The notes beneath the pieces are model-generated. The model did no database searches, was not told the origin of the DNA, and saw only the letters and a list, made by a program, of their open reading frames with translations. A stretch of DNA of 42,399 nucleotides from Actinomycetes bacterium (GTDB lineage: Bacteria > Actinomycetota > Acidimicrobiia > Acidimicrobiales > Aldehydirespiratoraceae), in the NCBI GenBank assembly GCA_024276355.1, contig JAJRXJ010000140.1:1-42399 (forward strand), written 5' to 3'. Positions 10,860 to 20,734 of this stretch are shown piece by piece (the first letter of the stretch is position 1; each line of letters starts with the position of its first letter). The translations under genes were made by a program, and so were the position numbers.

Positions 10860-12162
10860 CCTTCGCCCGTAGGTACACGTCGGCCAGCATCCCCGGCGAC
10901 ACCCCCACCGGAGCGTCGACCACCATCGCTCCGAGAGATTTCAGCCGAACCGAAGCCCGATGCCTCTCGTCGAGCGCGGCTATCGCCGCAGCCCTCCGTC
11001 GGGCGTCATCACCGTTGCGAACCGTCTGACGGGCCCACCGGGCCACGTCGGGGTCGCTCGACGCGGCCACGACCACAAGATGGGTTTTCGACACCAACGG
11101 AAGCGCCGGTAGAAGCGTGTCGGATACCACCTCGCCGATGATGTCGGTGTGGATCACCAACATGGTGCGGCGATGAAACCGCCCCAGGGTCGACGCGAAC
11201 GCGCTGCGGTAATCTGACTCGACCAACGCCGGCTCCACCGCGAACATCGCCGAGGTGACCGCCCCCAACTGCGACCTGCGGTTGGAAGCCGCCAGCACCG
11301 TGTGGACCGACTTGTCGAAGATCACAAGTCCGCACCGGTCGCCGACGCCGGTGGACAGCGCGGTGAGGGTCATCACCGCGTCCATGGCGTGTTCGAGACG
11401 CGGCACGCCGTCGACCCGACCGGCCATTACCCGTCCCGAGTCGAGAAGGTTGATGACCGTCTGGTTGCGTTCGGCACGATACGTGCGGACTATCGGCCGA
11501 CCGACCCGAGCCGTGGCCGCCCAATCGACCCGGCGGGATTCATCATCGATGGTGTACTCGCGCAGCTGGTCGAACTCGGTGCCGGAACCACGAAGCCGGG
11601 TGGAACGCACACCGGAATGGAGCAGTCTCGCCCGATTGATTCTCAGCTCGGCCTCCCGGCGCGACCGGAACCAGGGGTGGACGCGTGTCTGGCCCGGAAC
11701 CCGTCGCGAGCGCTGTCGGGCCACCAACCCCAGCCGGCCCTCTGAGCGCACCACGACCTCCGTTGGTGTGAACGAGCCCCTCCTTGTCGGACGAAATGGC
11801 ACTTCGACGGAGGCGGTGGCCTGCGGAGGAATCGTCAGGGTGGTGCGGCGCACCTCGGGCTCGAGCGATGGTGCGAGGTCATCGGAGATCCCCATCCGCA
11901 GCGGCCGCGGGAGCGGATTGGTGATGGTCCAGACCACGACCGCTTCCTGGCCGATGGTGGTGACCGGGGGCAGCAACCTCTCGAAGCCGACCTCGTCCGG
12001 GTTGGGGGCGGTGAGGAGGTCACCGATCACGAACCCGAGCGACACCACCAGCCAGGTGGTGAGCGACCACGGCGACAGATCGCGGGCGAAAACCGCCACC
12101 ACGAACTGCACGAGCGCACCCGCGGCGACAACCACCGACAACCGCTGGGTCGGGACCGGCAC
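10843..12162 (-). CDS. DUF58 domain protein with a VWA-like fold
   Basis: The 439 residues begin with two membrane helices (about 10-50), followed by a beta-rich exposed or cytoplasmic segment. The DUF58 signature comes next: RLRGSGTEFDQLREYTIDDESRRVDWAATAR, with the R-x-Y and D-W-x-x-x-A elements. A von Willebrand A-like region follows, with LLDSGRVM in the metal-site position, GLVIFDKSVHTV and MLVIHTDIIGE. DUF58 proteins are partners of MoxR ATPases and are thought to act in assembly or maturation of envelope or metal-containing complexes. The GTG start is 10 bases after the MoxR stop codon, so the gene is the last of a five-gene operon read from 15892. The substrate of this system is not known. 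Confidence 0.92.
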   Translation of the reverse strand: MPVPTQRLSVVVAAGALVQFVVAVFARDLSPWSLTTWLVVSLGFVIGDLLTAPNPDEVGFERLLPPVTTIGQEAVVVWTITNPLPRPLRMGISDDLAPSLEPEVRRTTLTIPPQATASVEVPFRPTRRGSFTPTEVVVRSEGRLGLVARQRSRRVPGQTRVHPWFRSRREAELRINRARLLHSGVRSTRLRGSGTEFDQLREYTIDDESRRVDWAATARVGRPIVRTYRAERNQTVINLLDSGRVMAGRVDGVPRLEHAMDAVMTLTALSTGVGDRCGLVIFDKSVHTVLAASNRRSQLGAVTSAMFAVEPALVESDYRSAFASTLGRFHRRTMLVIHTDIIGEVVSDTLLPALPLVSKTHLVVVAASSDPDVARWARQTVRNGDDARRRAAAIAALDERHRASVRLKSLGAMVVDAPVGVSPGMLADVYLRAKARGRL

Positions 12163-12172
12163 GGCAGAGGCC

Positions 12173-13140
<968 letters not shown>

Positions 13141-13144
<4 letters not shown>

Positions 13145-14328
13145 GTTGTGGTCCTTGGTGTGAGAACATCGTTGCGGATCCTGTCGAGACGGTTTGCCAA
13201 CTCAACCAGGCCTCGGTCGTCGTTCACCGTTCGGGCTCGTAGAGCGTCGAGAACGGCCACCGCGTCGATCGTTGATCTTGATGCTGCCAGCTCGGCCAGG
13301 CGCTCGTCGGAAATACCGGGGGATGCCCCGAGGCCCCTCTCCAGCTCCAGACGGAAACCCGCGATCAGAGAGCCGACCGTGGTCGAGTTGTCGACCTTTC
13401 GGAGAAGCCGGCCGCGTGCGCGCACCAGTTCGTTTCCGGCTATGGCCACGGGCTGCGGTTCGATGATCGGTGATCCGAGTCGTCGGGCCTTCGCCATCGC
13501 GTATACCAACCACGCGACGGCCAGATCCAACGCCACCCAGCGCAGATAGTCAGGCATCAGATCGAACAGTCCCCTGGAACCATCCCCCACGCGGCGATCC
13601 CTCTGGCCCGGCCCTGTCGCCGGGGTGTCGGCGGTGAGAGGTGCCCGCAACGACCGGCGGAGCACCCCGATCGAGCCCTCGGGGTCAGGGACCATGAGCG
13701 CAACCGCCAACACCGCATTGTCGGCGGTGTCGAGCTCCGAGTTGGTGAATGCAGCGGCGCCACCGACCGCGATGATGGCCCCGCCGCCCACGCTCCGCAT
13801 CACCACATAACTGCCACCTTCGTCTCCGAAACACGCAGCATCCGACCCGGCCGGGTCGTAGAGAACGGTTCGGTCGACGACGACCCGGGGCACGTCGCCG
13901 AGACCGGAGAACCCCTCGAGTGCAAGCAGGTCGCACTCCCCGCGATCGATCCCGGGAGTGTCATGTTGGTCGCCGGTTCCGAACGGGTCTGGGGCGACCG
14001 CGGCGACGATGTCGGGGACGAACGGCGATCCGGGATCGGCCACCACCAGGAGTCCTCCATCGTCGACCCATCGGCCGAGAGCACCCGCCGCCGACGGGCT
14101 GAGACGGTCGGACAGCAGGATGGCCACGTCGGTGTCGGAGTCGGGCACGCTGTCGAACACCGTCACCGTCCCGGCGAACTCACGGAGGAGAAGCACCAGA
14201 CCCTTGGCACCATCGGGCTGGGTACTGTCGGGATCGAGGGCCACGGTGGAGTCACGCCCGGCAAATGCGATCAGCACGAGACCGATGATGAGAACGCCAC
14301 CGACCAGCAACCGGCTTCGCGTGATCAC
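13141..14328 (-). CDS. DUF4350-domain membrane protein
   Basis: The 395-residue product has one N-terminal membrane helix (LLVGGVLIIGLVLIAFAG). It is followed by the DUF4350 domain, recognisable from PDSTQPDGAKGLVLLLREFAG, the VAILLSDRLSPSAAGALGRWVDDGG segment and LLVVADPGSPF. A glutamine-amidotransferase-like Rossmann layout is typical of the domain, but no catalytic triad was identified. A second helix near residues 260-280 (LRWVALDLAVAWLVYAMA) precedes a soluble helical tail of about 110 residues. Both ends overlap neighbours by 4 bases (DUF4129 before, MoxR after), showing translational coupling. The domain is known almost only from this operon type, and its function is unassigned. Confidence 0.85.
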
Positions 14329-14978
14329 GATGCACCGCCCCGGGAAGTGACCGACCCACCGGCCACCAGCATCAAGGACGTGAGCCTGCTCATCTCCGAG
14401 TAACCGCGGGCGCCGACATCGGCATCGCCGTAGTAAGCCCGTTCGAACATTTCCGTGGCGGCGTCGAAGTCCGGTGAGGTCTCCGGACGGACCTCCAGGT
14501 ATTCGGCGCGGTATTCGCCGGTGGTACGGCCCGGAACATCTGCCAGCACCCCGGCGACAACCAGCGACGACACCAGCTGTCGGTAGCGGGCCAACGCCGC
14601 TTGTTTCCAGAGTAGGCGGGCCTCGGCCTCATCGGCCTGCCTTGCCAGCCCGGCCGGATCGACGGGCTCGCCGAACACGACCGCCAGACCTTCATCGGGG
14701 GTACGGGGACGCCTCGAACCCAACGCCCGGAGAATGACGCGAAGTACCAGAACGATCACGATCACGGCGCCCACCACAACCGACACCCGGATCACCGCTC
14801 CGAGAAGTCCGGCCCCCGAGCCGATTCCTCCGGCGAGTCGACCGAAGAGGTCGGAGAGTCGACCGCCGATCCAGTCGATGGCCCTCTGGATGAGGCTGCG
14901 GTGATCGCCGAATTCCGGCCGCGAGAGGATCTCCCTGGCCGCGTCACGGACCGCCCCGGGATCGGCGACCGCTGTCAC
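14325..14978 (-). CDS. DUF4129-domain membrane protein
   Basis: The 217 residues contain one strong membrane helix at about 60-85 (GAVIRVSVVVGAVIVIVLVLRVIL) flanked by soluble parts. The C-terminal DUF4129 pattern is a helical region beginning ADEAEARLLWKQAALARYRQLVSSLV, with GRTTGEYRAEY and FERAYYGDADV. This is the usual companion domain in MoxR/DUF58 operons and is often fused to transglutaminase in other species; no transglutaminase core is present here. It overlaps the genes on either side by 4 bases. The function is unknown; a membrane scaffold for the MoxR system is a guess from context. Confidence 0.82.
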   Translation of the reverse strand: MTAVADPGAVRDAAREILSRPEFGDHRSLIQRAIDWIGGRLSDLFGRLAGGIGSGAGLLGAVIRVSVVVGAVIVIVLVLRVILRALGSRRPRTPDEGLAVVFGEPVDPAGLARQADEAEARLLWKQAALARYRQLVSSLVVAGVLADVPGRTTGEYRAEYLEVRPETSPDFDAATEMFERAYYGDADVGARGYSEMSRLTSLMLVAGGSVTSRGGAS

Positions 14979-15892
14979 CGCGGGAACCTGTCGACCATCG
15001 CCAAGTGGAGGTCGATGCCCTCACGTCGCACTCGTAGATCGAAATAGAAGGCGACCGTGGCCGCGGCCAGAAAGGCGGTCGACATGATGCCGCTGATCAT
15101 CGAGCCGACAGCCACGAGGATCCAGCCACCGTTGACCCCCAGCACCAGGCCGAGCACGGTCGGCAGGCCACCGAGGACCGATCCCAGAACCGACGCGATC
15201 AACCCTGAGAGAAGGAAGAACGACAGCGCCGATCCATAACGGCCCCGAACCAGCCGAACCGAGCGTCTGATCGCCGACACGGGTCCGACACCCTCCACGG
15301 CAATCACCGGGCCCACAACCACGAACAGCACGGCGACGAGCAGTGATCCCACAACAAACCCGATCAGTGCCACCGCCTCAAGCAGGTGAACCATCAACCA
15401 GGCCAGAACAATCCAATGCAGGCGCTTCCCGACCGAGGCCAACACGCCGACCACATCGGGGTTGCGGTCGGAATACCACGATGTGACCACCAGGCCGATG
15501 GCCACACCGGCGATGGTCTGGATCAGTGACCCGGCCACGAACGAGAGTGTCGACGAGGCCACCGCCGAGCCGAACCCCTGGCCGGCGACGGTGGGGTCGC
15601 CGAGCAGGAACTGATTGTCGAAGCCGAGAGATCCCCGGCGCAGATATGCCGACAACACCGCCAGCGGGACATGAAAGACGGCCACGATCGAAAAGAGCAG
15701 CACCGGGGCCGACCGCACCAGGGCGAACCCAGCGTCGAGGACCTCGATCAACGACTGGGGTCGCATGGGAAGCGGACGGGGGAGGTCGGCGACCGGGTCG
15801 GTCTGGTCTTGGCGGCTCACGTGGGAAGCAACCGGTCTCGCCGCGGATGGCTGCGATGTCTGTGATCCGGGCGCCGCCCATTGGTCGCTCAA
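14975..15892 (-). CDS. Multi-pass membrane protein, first gene of the MoxR operon
   Basis: The 305-residue protein has a disordered N-terminus of about 45 residues rich in Gln, Pro and Ser. At least five membrane helices follow, near residues 60-85, 110-140, 155-185, 190-215 and 235-290. The region RPQSLIEVLDAGFALVRSAPVLL and the internal motif AIRRSVRLVRGRYG resemble membrane proteins annotated as glycerophosphoryl-diester-phosphodiesterase membrane-domain or DUF7544 type. That is a resemblance in layout and not proof of an enzyme. The start is TTG at 15892, preceded by GGGGGA at a usable distance; no other start lies upstream in frame. The gene ends in a 4-base overlap with the DUF4129 gene, making five genes (15892 to 10843) one transcription unit. 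Confidence 0.78.
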   Translation of the reverse strand: MSDQWAAPGSQTSQPSAARPVASHVSRQDQTDPVADLPRPLPMRPQSLIEVLDAGFALVRSAPVLLFSIVAVFHVPLAVLSAYLRRGSLGFDNQFLLGDPTVAGQGFGSAVASSTLSFVAGSLIQTIAGVAIGLVVTSWYSDRNPDVVGVLASVGKRLHWIVLAWLMVHLLEAVALIGFVVGSLLVAVLFVVVGPVIAVEGVGPVSAIRRSVRLVRGRYGSALSFFLLSGLIASVLGSVLGGLPTVLGLVLGVNGGWILVAVGSMISGIMSTAFLAAATVAFYFDLRVRREGIDLHLAMVDRFPR

Positions 15893-15972
15893 GTCATCCC
15901 CCGCATCGTGGTGTGTGATCGGCCCGGCATGTGCCGAGCCGCTACATCATGCAACACGGCACACTGTGGGTC

Positions 15973-16734
15973 ATGCACGGCTACCGATCCGACACCTACG
16001 GCGAGAGTTTCGCCGACGTCTACGACGCCTGGTATTTCGATGTGAGCGACGTGGCGGCCACGGTCGAGAGAATCGCCGCGCTGGCCGGACATGGGACCGT
16101 GCTCGAGTTGGGGGTGGGCACGGGCAGGCTCGCTGTCCCACTGGCAGCCGCGGGAATCGAGGTCGTCGGTCTCGATTCTTCCCGGGCCATGGGCCGGCAG
16201 TTGCGGGCGAAACCCGGCGGGTCGGCGATTCCGATGGTGATGGCCGACATGGCCGCTCCGCCGTTTCGTTGCGACAGCATCGATGTCGCGTTCGCCGCGT
16301 TCAACACGTTCTTCAACCTTCCGACCATCGAGGAGCAGTCCGCCTGCGCCGGGCGCCTCGCTGAGGTCATCAGGCCGGGTGGGGTGTTGGTGATCGAAGG
16401 GTTTCTCCCCCCGGCCGGGGGCCTGTCCGACGGTGGCACCTCGGTTCGCGATGTCACGCTCGAATCGGTGGTTCTCACCGTGTCCAAACACGATCACAAC
16501 ACCCAACGCATCATCGGCCAACACGTCGAGATCTCCGCATCCGGGATCCGTATGCGACCGTGGATGCTCCGATATCTCACTCCCCCGCAACTCGACGAGA
16601 TGTTCGAACAGGTCGGATTCATCCTCGAGAGTCGCCACTCTGGTTGGCACAACGAGTCGTTCGACCCCGAAGGAGATCTCCACGTGAGCGTCTACCGACT
16701 TGGTCCCGACCCGGTGTCCGTGACTCCGACATGA
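15973..16734 (+). CDS. Class I SAM-dependent methyltransferase
   Basis: The 253 residues form a Rossmann-type methyltransferase. An N-terminal YGESFADVYDAWYFDV segment comes first, then motif I VLELGVGTGRLAVPLAAAG with acidic motif II VVGLDSS, motif III-like IPMVMADMAAPPF, and VAFAAFNTFFNL followed by LAEVIRPGGVLVIEGF. The C-terminal half has beta strands and ends in an EQVGFILESRH segment like small-molecule methyltransferases. The substrate cannot be read from sequence. The frame is also open from a GTG at 15931 (14 more residues). The ATG at 15973 is preferred because the family usually starts close to the YG-x-x-F-A-D-V-Y-D motif and a CACACT hexamer lies 7 bases upstream. It is followed after 13 bases by an SRPBCC gene and is divergent from the MoxR operon. 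Confidence 0.85.
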   Translation: MHGYRSDTYGESFADVYDAWYFDVSDVAATVERIAALAGHGTVLELGVGTGRLAVPLAAAGIEVVGLDSSRAMGRQLRAKPGGSAIPMVMADMAAPPFRCDSIDVAFAAFNTFFNLPTIEEQSACAGRLAEVIRPGGVLVIEGFLPPAGGLSDGGTSVRDVTLESVVLTVSKHDHNTQRIIGQHVEISASGIRMRPWMLRYLTPPQLDEMFEQVGFILESRHSGWHNESFDPEGDLHVSVYRLGPDPVSVTPT

Positions 16735-16747
16735 CCAGGAACCCATC

Positions 16748-17182
16748 GTGACCCGGATCAGGGTGGCCACACTGATCGATGCCTCCCCCGACCGGGTCTG
16801 GGAGGAAATCCGTCACATTGATCGACACGTGGAGTGGATGGCTGACGCCCACGAGATCCGGATCACGACCGACTCGGTCGAGGGCATCGGTGTGACCTTC
16901 GAATGCGACACCCGTGTCGGGCCGTTCCACCTGACCGATCACATGGAGGTCACCGGTTGGACCGAAGGCCGTTCGATGGCGGTCCGTCATGTCGGCATCG
17001 TCACCGGGAACGGAGAGTTCACGATCACTCCGGTCGGCGACGACGCCGTGGAGTTCTCGTGGACCGAGACCCTCTGGTTCCCCTGGTGGATGGGAGGACC
17101 GGTCGGCGGCCTTGTCGGAGGTGTCGTGTTCCGTCTGATCTGGATGCGAAATCTTCGGGCGCTCCGAAGGCGGTTCGAATAA
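16748..17182 (+). CDS. SRPBCC (START/Bet v1-like) family protein
   Basis: A 144-residue small helix-grip protein. TLIDASPDRVWEEIRHI at the N-terminus is the classic polyketide-cyclase/dehydrase-type opening. Beta strands follow (IRITTDSVEGIGVTFECDT, MEVTGWTEGRSMAVRHVG, GEFTITPVGDDAVEFSWTETL), then the C-terminal helix MRNLRALRRRFE. These proteins bind hydrophobic ligands; the ligand here is unknown. The stretch WFPWWMGGPVGGLVGGVVFRLIW is unusually hydrophobic and Gly-rich and may contact the membrane. The GTG start has AGGA 7 bases upstream and lies 13 bases after the methyltransferase, so the two are likely co-transcribed. Confidence 0.83.
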   Translation: MTRIRVATLIDASPDRVWEEIRHIDRHVEWMADAHEIRITTDSVEGIGVTFECDTRVGPFHLTDHMEVTGWTEGRSMAVRHVGIVTGNGEFTITPVGDDAVEFSWTETLWFPWWMGGPVGGLVGGVVFRLIWMRNLRALRRRFE

Positions 17183-17205
17183 GCCCACCACCGCGCCGGC
17201 CGGCC

Positions 17206-18093
17206 CTAACCGAAGATCGGATTGGTCCAGAGAGAAGCGGCCCAGATCGAGCCTGCCGTCAGCGCCAGCGACATCACCACCACGCCGGCCAGTGCCGCCG
17301 ACTCCGGCAACTTGGCCCTGGCGGCGGCGACGTAGACCAACGCAACCAGCCCACCGGTGATCAGACCGCCGATATGGCCGCCTATCGAAACTCCCGGCAC
17401 GAGAAACGTGAAAGCCAGGTTGATCAACAGCACACCTCCGAGACCCGACTGCCAGATGCTGGCACCCGACTTCCGCTGAATGACCATCACCGCCCCGAAC
17501 AGCCCGAAGATGGCGCCCGACGCCCCGATCGTCGGAGAATTCGGACTCACCAGAAGCACCCCGAACGACCCCCCGAGAATCGAGGCCACATAGAGGGCAA
17601 CAAAGCGGGGCCGCCCCAGCAGACGCTCCAACTGCGGACCGAGAATCCACAGTGCAAACATGTTGAAACCGATGTGCATCAGGCCGTCGTGAAGAAAGGC
17701 CGATGTCACCAGCCGGTAGTACTCCCCCTGATCCACCCCGATCCCGACCCGATGGCCGTTGCGGAAATCGGTGGCGAATGAGAACAGTCCACCGTCTCGC
17801 AGAGCATCGTTGCCCAGCCTGAAAAGCGTGCCTCCCATGTAGATGGAGACGAGCATCCCGACGAGGCTCATGCCGATGAGGACCTTGGTGGCCATCGGAT
17901 CGAACGCAACCGGCCCGCGCACGATGCGCTGTGCCCCCGAATGGAAACACTCCGGGCAGTGAAACCCGACCGAGGCCTGGTTCATGCACTCGGGGCAGAT
18001 GGGGCGTCCACATCTTTGGCATTTCACTCCCGCGTGGCGGTGGACATGCCGATAGCAACTCGTGGATTCTGACTCGTTGTTTGCGTTGACCAC
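17206..18093 (-). CDS. Rhomboid-family intramembrane serine protease with N-terminal zinc finger
   Basis: The 295 residues begin with a B-box-like zinc-binding stretch at about 10-50 (CYRHVHRHAGVKCQRC, CPECMNQ, FHCPEC). A helix and loop region and the six-helix rhomboid core follow. Core marks are HIGFNMFALWILGPQLE (the HxxxN element of TM2), the catalytic serine in GASGAIFGLFGA and the catalytic histidine in GGHIGGLITGG. It cleaves membrane-spanning substrates; targets are unknown. Zinc-finger rhomboids are common in actinobacteria. The frame is open about 49 codons further upstream, but the GTG at 18093 was chosen because TACGGT ends exactly 7 bases before it and the extra region looks like low-complexity antisense of the next gene. 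It is divergent from the trehalose enzyme gene. Confidence 0.93.
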   Translation of the reverse strand: MVNANNESESTSCYRHVHRHAGVKCQRCGRPICPECMNQASVGFHCPECFHSGAQRIVRGPVAFDPMATKVLIGMSLVGMLVSIYMGGTLFRLGNDALRDGGLFSFATDFRNGHRVGIGVDQGEYYRLVTSAFLHDGLMHIGFNMFALWILGPQLERLLGRPRFVALYVASILGGSFGVLLVSPNSPTIGASGAIFGLFGAVMVIQRKSGASIWQSGLGGVLLINLAFTFLVPGVSIGGHIGGLITGGLVALVYVAAARAKLPESAALAGVVVMSLALTAGSIWAASLWTNPIFG

Positions 18094-18100
18094 GGCGCCG

Positions 18101-18106
18101 ACCGTA
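18101..18106 (-). promoter_or_regulatory. Predicted -10 box of the rhomboid gene (TACGGT)
   Basis: Seven bases separate this hexamer from the GTG at 18093, which fits a leaderless transcript and supports the chosen start. Confidence 0.5.
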
Positions 18107-18164
18107 GCGCCCGTCCGCCCGTCATCCGCGGGCGCGGTCGCACCGGGAACCATCGATGGCGATG

Positions 18165-18170
18165 TAGCTT
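18165..18170 (+). promoter_or_regulatory. Predicted -10 box of the otsB-GH15 gene (TAGCTT)
   Basis: TAGCTT is followed by 8 bases and the GTG at 18179. The divergent rhomboid -10 box lies 59 bases to the left, so both promoters share an 85-base gap. Confidence 0.45.
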
Positions 18171-18178
18171 CTGGCACA

Positions 18179-20734
18179 GTGGAATCAGCAGCGCTTCTGA
18201 ACAAGCAACTCGACGACCGCATCAACCAACTCGCCCGCACACCGATCCTGCTGGTGGCCTGCGATTACGACGGCACCGTCGCCCCGATCGTCGACGATCC
18301 GATGAAGGCGCTACCCCTGCGCGAGACCGCAGTGGCCCTTCGCAACCTCGCCACGCTTCCCCACACCCACGTCGCGGTGATCTCGGGGCGATCCCTGAGG
18401 GATCTGGCCATGCTGTCGCGACTGCCGGTTGAGGTGCATCTCGTTGGCTCACACGGCACCGAGTTCGACATCGACTTCGCGCTTGATCTCGACCCGGATC
18501 TGCGTGACCACCGGCGCCGCCTGGTCGCCGGTCTACACGATGCCTGCGACAAGTTCGACGGTGTCACACTCGAAAAGAAGCCCACTTCCGTGGCGGTCCA
18601 TTATCGCCGAGTGGCCGACGACCAAGTGGCGTCGCTGCTGGCCGACGTGGTTGCGGTCGCCGACCAGATCGGAGATGTCACGGTACGCCACGGCAAGATG
18701 GTCTGCGAACTCCTGTTGATCCCGACCAACAAGGGCGAGGCCCTCACCACGGTCCGCGGCTCGGTGGGGGCCAGCGCGGTGATGTTCCTGGGCGACGACG
18801 TGACCGACGAAGACGCCTTCCTCACACTCCAGGGACCCGACATGGGTGTGAAGGTGGGTGATGGCTCCACCATCGCCAAGTACCGGATCGGTTCTCCCGA
18901 TGACGTGGCTGTCCTGCTGGCAACACTGTGTGCCCGACGGTCCGACTGGCTCGCCGGCGCCGGGGTCACCGCCATAGAGGACCACTCGATGCTGTCCGAT
19001 CAGCGCACGGCCGCGTTGGTCACCCCGGATGCCAGAATCTCCTGGCTCTGCGTGCCCCGCATCGACTCGTCGGCGATCTTCGCCGAACTGGTCGGCGGTC
19101 CCGGGTCCGGACATTTTTCGATCGAACCCACCGACACCTCATCCGCACCCACCCAGAGCTACGTCGGCGACACGCTGATTCTTCGCACCTCCTGGCCCGC
19201 CGTCACGGTCACCGACTACCTCGACTGCTCCGACGGTCGCCCGGAGCGGATCTCGGGGCGTACCGACCTCGTTAGGGTGATCGAAGGCGACGGCAAGGCC
19301 CGAATCGAATTCGCTCCCCGTCTCGATTTCGGTCGGTTCCCGACACAACTCGAGGTGCGCGAAGGTGGGCTTGAGGTGGTAAACGCCTCTGATCTCGTCG
19401 TGTTGAGATCACCGGGCGTCAGCTGGAACATCGAAGATGCCGGTATCCACCAGACCGCGTGGGCCGAGGTCGACCTGGCCGACGGACCGATCACCCTCGA
19501 GCTCCGATGCGGCACCGCTTCGATGCGGCCCGATCGCAGCGACGAGCCGAGCCGACGCAGTTCCACCGCCGACTACTGGTCTCGTTGGGTCGAGAAGCTT
19601 GATCTCCCCGACACCGCCACCGATCTCGTGCGTCGCTCGGCCCTCACCCTTCGGGCACTGTGCTACGGGCCAACCGGTGCGATCCTGGCCGCCCCCACCA
19701 CCAGCCTGCCCGAGTTCCTGGGTGGGGTCAGGAACTGGGACTACCGCTATTGCTGGATCCGCGACGCCTCCCTGACCGCCGCCGCGCTGGTCAGACTCGG
19801 CTCTATCGACGAGGCCATGAACCTACTCGACTGGCTCCTGCAGGTGATCGAGTCGAGCGACACCGGCCCCGAGCGACTCTCTCCCCTCTACACCGTCAAC
19901 GGGCAACAGCTCCCGCCCGAGGCCACCATCGAGGAACTTCCCGGCTACGCCGGCTCGCGCCCCGTCAGGGTAGGAAACGCCGCCGATCACCAGGTTCAGC
20001 TCGATGTGTTCGGGCCGGTTCTCGAACTCATCCATCAGCTCGGCGAAGTCGACGCACCCCTGTCGGCTCGACACTGGCGCCTCGTCGAAGATCTGGTCGG
20101 CGCCGTCGACCAACGATGGTCCGAACCCGACCAGGGCATCTGGGAGATCAGAGCCGCGCCCCGCCATCACGTCTACTCCAAGGTCATGTGTTGGGTGAGC
20201 GTCGACCGGGCCATCGACATCGCCGAGACCGTGTTCGGACGCGAGCGTCCGGAGTGGAAGAATCTTCGCGACATGATCGCCGCCGATGTGCTCTCCAACG
20301 GCTGGAAAGACGAGGTGGGAGCGTTCACCGCTGCTTACGACGGCACCGACCTCGACGCCTCGGTTCTAATGGTCGGCCTCGCCGGGTTGGTCGAACCGGA
20401 CGATCCCAGGTTCGTGTCCACCGTCAACTCGGTCGAGTCATGGCTCCGGGACGGCCCGACGGTTTACCGATACAAACACGACGATGGCCTGCCCGGCGAG
20501 GAGGGCGGGTTCAACCTGATGACCTCCTGGCTGATCGACGCCAAGATCCTTGTCGGCGATGTGCCCGCCGCCCGGGACCTCTTCAACCAACTCACAAATC
20601 TGGCCGGTCCCACCGGTCTCATGGCCGAGGAATACGACCCGGTGACCAGACGGGCTCTCGGCAACCACCCGCAGGCCTACTCACATCTGGGCCTGATTCA
20701 CAACGCTTGCAACATCTCCGCGCTCAGAGGCTGA
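18179..20734 (+). CDS. Trehalose-6-phosphate phosphatase fused to a GH15 glycoside hydrolase
   Basis: An 851-residue two-domain protein. Residues about 1-245 are an OtsB-type HAD phosphatase: the nucleophile motif ACDYDGTVAPI (Asp at about 29 and 31), VAVISGRSLRDL, LVGSHGTEF, the family pattern VAVHYR, and GDDVTDEDAF as the metal-binding motif IV. Residues about 260-851 are a GH15 module, opening with IEDHSMLSDQRTAALVTPDARISWLCVPR. It carries the (alpha/alpha)6-barrel signature NWDYRYCWIRDASLTAAALVRLG near 520, and the second acid region GEEGGFNLMTSWLIDA near the end. OtsB releases phosphate from trehalose-6-phosphate. Actinobacterial GH15 enzymes include trehalases as well as glucoamylases, so the fusion could take trehalose-6-phosphate to glucose or act on related alpha-glucosides. 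The GTG start follows TAGCTT by 8 bases; the frame is open 39 codons further upstream. Confidence 0.92.
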   Translation: MESAALLNKQLDDRINQLARTPILLVACDYDGTVAPIVDDPMKALPLRETAVALRNLATLPHTHVAVISGRSLRDLAMLSRLPVEVHLVGSHGTEFDIDFALDLDPDLRDHRRRLVAGLHDACDKFDGVTLEKKPTSVAVHYRRVADDQVASLLADVVAVADQIGDVTVRHGKMVCELLLIPTNKGEALTTVRGSVGASAVMFLGDDVTDEDAFLTLQGPDMGVKVGDGSTIAKYRIGSPDDVAVLLATLCARRSDWLAGAGVTAIEDHSMLSDQRTAALVTPDARISWLCVPRIDSSAIFAELVGGPGSGHFSIEPTDTSSAPTQSYVGDTLILRTSWPAVTVTDYLDCSDGRPERISGRTDLVRVIEGDGKARIEFAPRLDFGRFPTQLEVREGGLEVVNASDLVVLRSPGVSWNIEDAGIHQTAWAEVDLADGPITLELRCGTASMRPDRSDEPSRRSSTADYWSRWVEKLDLPDTATDLVRRSALTLRALCYGPTGAILAAPTTSLPEFLGGVRNWDYRYCWIRDASLTAAALVRLGSIDEAMNLLDWLLQVIESSDTGPERLSPLYTVNGQQLPPEATIEELPGYAGSRPVRVGNAADHQVQLDVFGPVLELIHQLGEVDAPLSARHWRLVEDLVGAVDQRWSEPDQGIWEIRAAPRHHVYSKVMCWVSVDRAIDIAETVFGRERPEWKNLRDMIAADVLSNGWKDEVGAFTAAYDGTDLDASVLMVGLAGLVEPDDPRFVSTVNSVESWLRDGPTVYRYKHDDGLPGEEGGFNLMTSWLIDAKILVGDVPAARDLFNQLTNLAGPTGLMAEEYDPVTRRALGNHPQAYSHLGLIHNACNISALRG

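Noticed and set aside
17183-17205. GC-rich palindrome (GGCCGGCC) between the SRPBCC and rhomboid genes as a terminator
   Set aside because: The self-complementary stretch has no room for a loop and no T-run. Short GC palindromes are frequent by chance here.
16619-18058. A 479-codon minus-strand open frame covering the SRPBCC gene and the rhomboid gene in another frame
   Set aside because: It cuts across two genes with clear family signatures and has no recognisable content of its own.
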